DNA of 64,000 bases, from the NCBI RefSeq assembly GCF_900091575.1, contig NZ_FMCR01000002.1:1-64000 (forward strand), read 5' to 3'. Under the pieces are notes generated by a model. That model was not told where the DNA came from. It saw only the letters and a program-made list of their open reading frames with translations, and did no database searches. This document shows, in pieces, positions 60,756-64,000 of this stretch (its first letter is position 1; each line of letters begins with the position of its first letter). The position numbers and the translations under genes are program-made. Source of the stretch: Micromonospora saelicesensis. Its GTDB lineage: Bacteria > Actinomycetota > Actinomycetes > Mycobacteriales > Micromonosporaceae.

Positions 60756-60776
60756 CTTGAGTGAGACACGCTCAAC
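60756..60776 (+). promoter_or_regulatory. HAIR-like HspR operator upstream of lon
   Basis: CTTGAGT-N7-GCTCAAC matches the HAIR consensus (CTTGAGT-N7-ACTCAAG) at 12 of 14 positions, 22 bases before the lon ATG. HspR binds HAIR to repress chaperone genes and lon in Streptomyces, so heat-shock control of lon is likely. Confidence 0.8.
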
Positions 60777-60798
60777 TCAACGCGATAGCAGGTGTTCG

Positions 60799-63129
60799 AT
60801 GGCAACTCTTCCGGTACTTCCCCTGACCGACGCCGTGCTGCTGCCCGGCATGGTCATCCCGGTGACCCTCGACCCCACCACCCAGGCCGCGATCGACGCG
60901 GCGCGTGCGACCGGCGACCGCAAGCTGCTGGCCGTGCCGCGCATCGACGGCGAGTACGGCCCGGTGGGCGTGGTCGCCACCATCGAGAAGGTCGGCCGGC
61001 TGCCCGAGGGTGAGCCCGCCGCCGTCATCCGTGGCCTGTCCCGGGCCCGGATCGGCTCCGGCGTGCCCGGCCCCGGTGCCGCCCTCTGGGTCGAGGCGAC
61101 CGAGCTCGACGAACCCGCCTACGCCGGTCGGGCCCGGGAACTCGCCCGCGAGTACCGCGCCCTGGTGACCTCCGTGCTTCAGCAGCGGGGCGCCTGGCAG
61201 GTCATCGACGCGGTGGAGCGGATGACCGACCTCTCCGAGCTGGCCGACTCGGCCGGCTACGCGCCCTGGCTGACGCTGGAGCAGAAGACCGAGCTGCTCG
61301 CCGCGCCGGACGTCACCGCCCGGCTGGAGCTGCTGGTCGGCTGGGTGAAGGACTACCTGGCCGAGCAGGAGGTCACCGAGCAGATCAACAGTGACGTCCG
61401 CGAGGGGCTGGAGAAGTCCCAGCGCGAATTCCTGCTGCGCCAGCAGCTCGCCGCGATCCGCAAGGAACTGGGCGAGGACGAGCCCGACGGCTCCGCCGAC
61501 TACCGGTCCCGCGTCGAGTCCGCCGAGCTGCCGGACAAGGTACGCGAGGCGGCCATGCGTGAGGTCGGCAAGCTGGAGCGGGCCAGCGACGCCTCCCCGG
61601 AGGCCGGCTGGATCCGTACCTGGCTGGACACCGTGCTCGAGATGCCGTGGGGCACGCGTACCGAGGACAACACCGACCTGGCCGCGGCCCGGGCGGTGCT
61701 CGACGCCGACCACGCCGGCCTGTCCGACGTGAAGGACCGCATCCTGGAGTACCTGGCGGTGCGCAACCGGCGTGCCGAGCGCAACCTCGGTGTGGTCGGC
61801 GGTCGCGGCTCCGGCGCGGTGCTCGCCCTCGCCGGTCCTCCCGGGGTGGGTAAGACCAGCCTCGGCGAGTCCGTGGCGCGGGCGCTCGGGCGTAACTTCG
61901 TCCGGGTCTCGCTCGGCGGCGTCCGCGACGAGGCGGAGATCCGCGGGCACCGGCGCACCTACGTGGGGGCGCTGCCCGGTCGGATCGTCCGCGCGCTGCG
62001 CGAGGCCGGTTCGATGAACCCGGTCGTGCTCCTCGACGAGGTGGACAAGCTGGCCGCCGGCTACGCCGGTGACCCGGCCGCCGCCTTGCTGGAGGTGCTC
62101 GACCCGGCCCAGAACCACACCTTCAGGGATCACTACCTGGAGGTCGACCTCGACCTGTCCGACGTGCTCTTCCTGGCCACCGCCAACGTGGTGGAGTCCA
62201 TCCCCGGCCCCCTGCTGGACCGGATGGAGCTGGTCACCCTGGACGGGTACACCGAGGACGAGAAGGTCGCCATCGCCCGCGACCACCTGCTGCCCCGGCA
62301 GCGGGAGCGGGCCGGGCTGACCGTCGACGAGGTCAGCGTCGCCGACGAGGCTCTCGCGCTGATCGCGGGGGAGTACACCCGGGAGGCCGGCGTCCGGCAG
62401 CTCGAGCGCGCCCTGGCCAAGATCCTGCGCAAGGTGGCGGTGACGCTGGCGACGGATCCGACGCCGGCACGCGTGGGCACCGACAACCTCACCGGTTACC
62501 TGGGTCGGCCGAAGTTCACCCCGGAATCGGCCGAGCGCACCGCCGTGCCCGGCGTGGCCACCGGTCTGGCCGTCACAGGCGCCGGTGGGGACGTGCTCTT
62601 CATCGAGGCGACCAGCATGGAGGGCGAGCCGGGGCTGACCCTGACCGGCCAGCTCGGTGACGTGATGAAGGAGTCGGCGCAGATCGCGCTCTCCTACCTG
62701 CGCTCCAACGGGCGGCGGTTCGGCATCGACCCGAACGCTCTCGCGGGACGCCGGATCCACGTCCACTTCCCGGCGGGCGCGGTGCCCAAGGACGGCCCGA
62801 GCGCCGGCATCACCATGGTCACGGCCCTGGCGTCGCTGGTCACCGGTCGCCCGGTCCGCCCCGAGTTCGGGATGACCGGTGAGGTGACGCTCTCCGGTCG
62901 GGTGCTGCCGATCGGTGGGGTGAAGCAGAAGCTGCTCGCCGCGCACCGGGCCGGCCTCACCGAGGTGATCATCCCGGCGCGCAACGAGCCCGACCTGGAC
63001 GACCTGCCGACCGAGGTGCGCGAGGCGCTGACCGTGCACACCCTGGCCGACGTGGCCGACGTGCTCGCCCTGGCGCTGCGCCCGGCCGACGTGAAGACGC
63101 TGGACGGTCCGGCGCTCTTCGCGGTCTGA
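60799..63129 (+). CDS. lon: ATP-dependent Lon protease
   Basis: A 776-residue Lon. The N-terminal substrate domain (LPVLPLTDAVLLPGM) is followed by a AAA module with Walker A GPPGVGKTSL, Walker B VVLLDEVDKL, and a C-terminal protease with the Ser-Lys dyad in KDGPSAGITM and GGVKQKLLAAHRAG. It degrades damaged or regulatory proteins in the cytoplasm. A HAIR-like site lies just upstream. Confidence 0.95.
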   Translation: MATLPVLPLTDAVLLPGMVIPVTLDPTTQAAIDAARATGDRKLLAVPRIDGEYGPVGVVATIEKVGRLPEGEPAAVIRGLSRARIGSGVPGPGAALWVEATELDEPAYAGRARELAREYRALVTSVLQQRGAWQVIDAVERMTDLSELADSAGYAPWLTLEQKTELLAAPDVTARLELLVGWVKDYLAEQEVTEQINSDVREGLEKSQREFLLRQQLAAIRKELGEDEPDGSADYRSRVESAELPDKVREAAMREVGKLERASDASPEAGWIRTWLDTVLEMPWGTRTEDNTDLAAARAVLDADHAGLSDVKDRILEYLAVRNRRAERNLGVVGGRGSGAVLALAGPPGVGKTSLGESVARALGRNFVRVSLGGVRDEAEIRGHRRTYVGALPGRIVRALREAGSMNPVVLLDEVDKLAAGYAGDPAAALLEVLDPAQNHTFRDHYLEVDLDLSDVLFLATANVVESIPGPLLDRMELVTLDGYTEDEKVAIARDHLLPRQRERAGLTVDEVSVADEALALIAGEYTREAGVRQLERALAKILRKVAVTLATDPTPARVGTDNLTGYLGRPKFTPESAERTAVPGVATGLAVTGAGGDVLFIEATSMEGEPGLTLTGQLGDVMKESAQIALSYLRSNGRRFGIDPNALAGRRIHVHFPAGAVPKDGPSAGITMVTALASLVTGRPVRPEFGMTGEVTLSGRVLPIGGVKQKLLAAHRAGLTEVIIPARNEPDLDDLPTEVREALTVHTLADVADVLALALRPADVKTLDGPALFAV

Positions 63130-63143
63130 CGCTCCGACCATCC

Positions 63144-63175
63144 GGGCCCCCGCCGTCTTCCGACGGCGGGGGCCC
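63144..63175 (+). terminator. Terminator after lon
   Basis: A perfect 14-bp stem (gggcccccgccgtc) with a 4-base loop, followed by TTCTGG, begins 15 bases after the lon stop. Confidence 0.85.
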
Positions 63176-63260
63176 TTCTGGTACGCGGGGGACGGTCTAC
63201 TGTCTCGTCTGCACCGTCAACCACCTCTCCGCCGCGAGGCGGCCCCCTGGAGGAACCCCC

Positions 63261-63665
63261 GTGAACGTGGTGCTCTGGATCATTCAGATCCTGCTCGCCG
63301 CCGTCTTCGCCGGCGTCGGGCTGGCCAAGCTGAGCCAGCCCAAGGAGAAGTTGCGCGACGTCATGCGGTGGGTGGACCCGGTGCCGCCGTCGCAGGTCAA
63401 GTCGCTCGGGGCGGTCGAGCTGCTGGCCGCCGCCGGGCTCGTGCTGCCCGCCGCCACCGGCATCGCCACAGTGCTCACCCCGCTCGCCGCCGTCGGGCTG
63501 GTCATCGTCATGATCGGCGGCATCCTGGTGCACCTGCGTGCCCGCGAGCAGCAGACCTCCCAGGACGGGCGTCGCACCGAGATCCAGGGCGCGGTCGCCT
63601 GCGCGGTGCTGCTCGTCCTCGCCGCAGTGGTGGCCTGGGGCCGTTTCGGCCCGTACGCCCTCTGA
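63261..63665 (+). CDS. DoxX-like membrane protein
   Basis: A 134-residue protein with four hydrophobic segments (VLWIIQILLAAVFAGVGLAKL, ELLAAAGLVLPAATG, LTPLAAVGLVIVMIGGILV and AVACAVLLVLAAVVAWG). It fits the DoxX-like family. GTG 63261 follows GGAGGAA. Confidence 0.82.
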   Translation: MNVVLWIIQILLAAVFAGVGLAKLSQPKEKLRDVMRWVDPVPPSQVKSLGAVELLAAAGLVLPAATGIATVLTPLAAVGLVIVMIGGILVHLRAREQQTSQDGRRTEIQGAVACAVLLVLAAVVAWGRFGPYAL

Positions 63666-63741
63666 TCCGCGTCGGCCAGCACGCGACAATGCACAGTAGA
63701 GTCTGCCCGCCGCTCGAGGTGGCACTCAACGGGGGAGAGGT

Positions 63742-64000
63742 ATGGAACCGATCGTGAGCGCACCTGGTGCGGTACCACCGGCGGTGCCACAACGGTCAGA
63801 GCCAACGGGCCGACGGTTGGGACGCCGAGTGCTCTTCGCCGGCGGCGCGGGCGCCGCAGTGGCGACGACGGTGGCCACCCTTGCCGGTGCCGAACAGACG
63901 GGATCACCGCCCGTCACGACCGTACGGGAGGCCCCGCTCAGCCTCCGGGACCCGCGGGTCGGCTGCCGGCTCGACGGCAGTGACGAGTCGGACAAGGTCA
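63742..64000 (+). CDS. Start of a TAT-like exported protein (3' end outside window)
   Basis: From ATG 63742, preceded by GGGGGAGAGG, an open frame of 86 codons runs to the window end. The N-terminus contains RRLGRRVLF followed by AGGAGAAVATTVATLAGA, which looks like a twin-arginine signal, then a polar region with one Cys (VGCRLDGSD). The function cannot be told from the visible part. Confidence 0.65.
   Translation, partial: MEPIVSAPGAVPPAVPQRSEPTGRRLGRRVLFAGGAGAAVATTVATLAGAEQTGSPPVTTVREAPLSLRDPRVGCRLDGSDESDKV

Overview
The window is GC-rich actinobacterial chromosome, most probably from Micromonosporaceae (Micromonospora or Salinispora type). The evidence is heavy GTG/ATG start-stop overlaps, Lsr2, an Asp23/DUF2273 envelope-stress operon, a HspR-type HAIR box before lon, a ZTP-type leader before glyA, and several intergenic inverted repeats. 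No rRNA, tRNA, CRISPR array or transposase was seen.

The left edge (1-4.4 kb) holds the start of a STAND NTPase with C-terminal TPRs, coupled to a small membrane protein, then a DppA-type D-aminopeptidase and a secreted serine beta-lactamase-fold hydrolase.

The main accessory region (about 4.77-29.7 kb) looks like an unusual biosynthetic gene cluster. A compact plus-strand operon (6784-18020) encodes two discrete carrier proteins, a ketosynthase whose first catalytic His is Asn, a ketosynthase-like small protein, an adenylating enzyme, a canonical ketosynthase, a 4-hydroxyphenylpyruvate-type dioxygenase that looks like hydroxymandelate synthase, a PhyH-type Fe/2-oxoglutarate oxygenase, a DUF3050 haem-oxygenase-like protein, a thiamine-diphosphate E1 alpha/beta pair without E2 or E3, and an ATP-grasp-like ligase. 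An adenylating enzyme and a phosphopantetheinyl transferase precede it. Further right are an exporter and a third adenylating enzyme (minus strand), then a secreted SGNH hydrolase, a P450, an esterase, a hydroxymandelate-oxidase-like FMN enzyme and an HpgT-like aminotransferase (plus strand). HmaS, HmO and HpgT together form a complete route to 4-hydroxyphenylglycine, yet no NRPS module is present. I infer an Hpg or 4-hydroxybenzoylformate derived product made on free-standing carrier proteins. The product is unknown to me.

The remainder (29.8-64 kb) is mostly housekeeping. It includes glyA with a ZTP-like riboswitch, an SDR, a hemerythrin protein, NAD(P)HX dehydratase with a phosphoglycerate-mutase-like protein, a LigD-type polymerase, and a BkdR regulator divergent from a branched-chain 2-oxoacid dehydrogenase operon. 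Secreted and envelope proteins follow (beta-helix protein, sugar dehydrogenase, TAT-exported isomerase, L,D-transpeptidase). Then come a STAS protein, an FKBP, DoxX, a frameshifted CBS-BON gene, TerC, a BtuF-like protein, the Asp23 operon, Lsr2, a response regulator divergent from a histidine kinase, manganese catalase, Lon, a second DoxX-like protein, and the start of a TAT-like exported protein that runs off the right edge.
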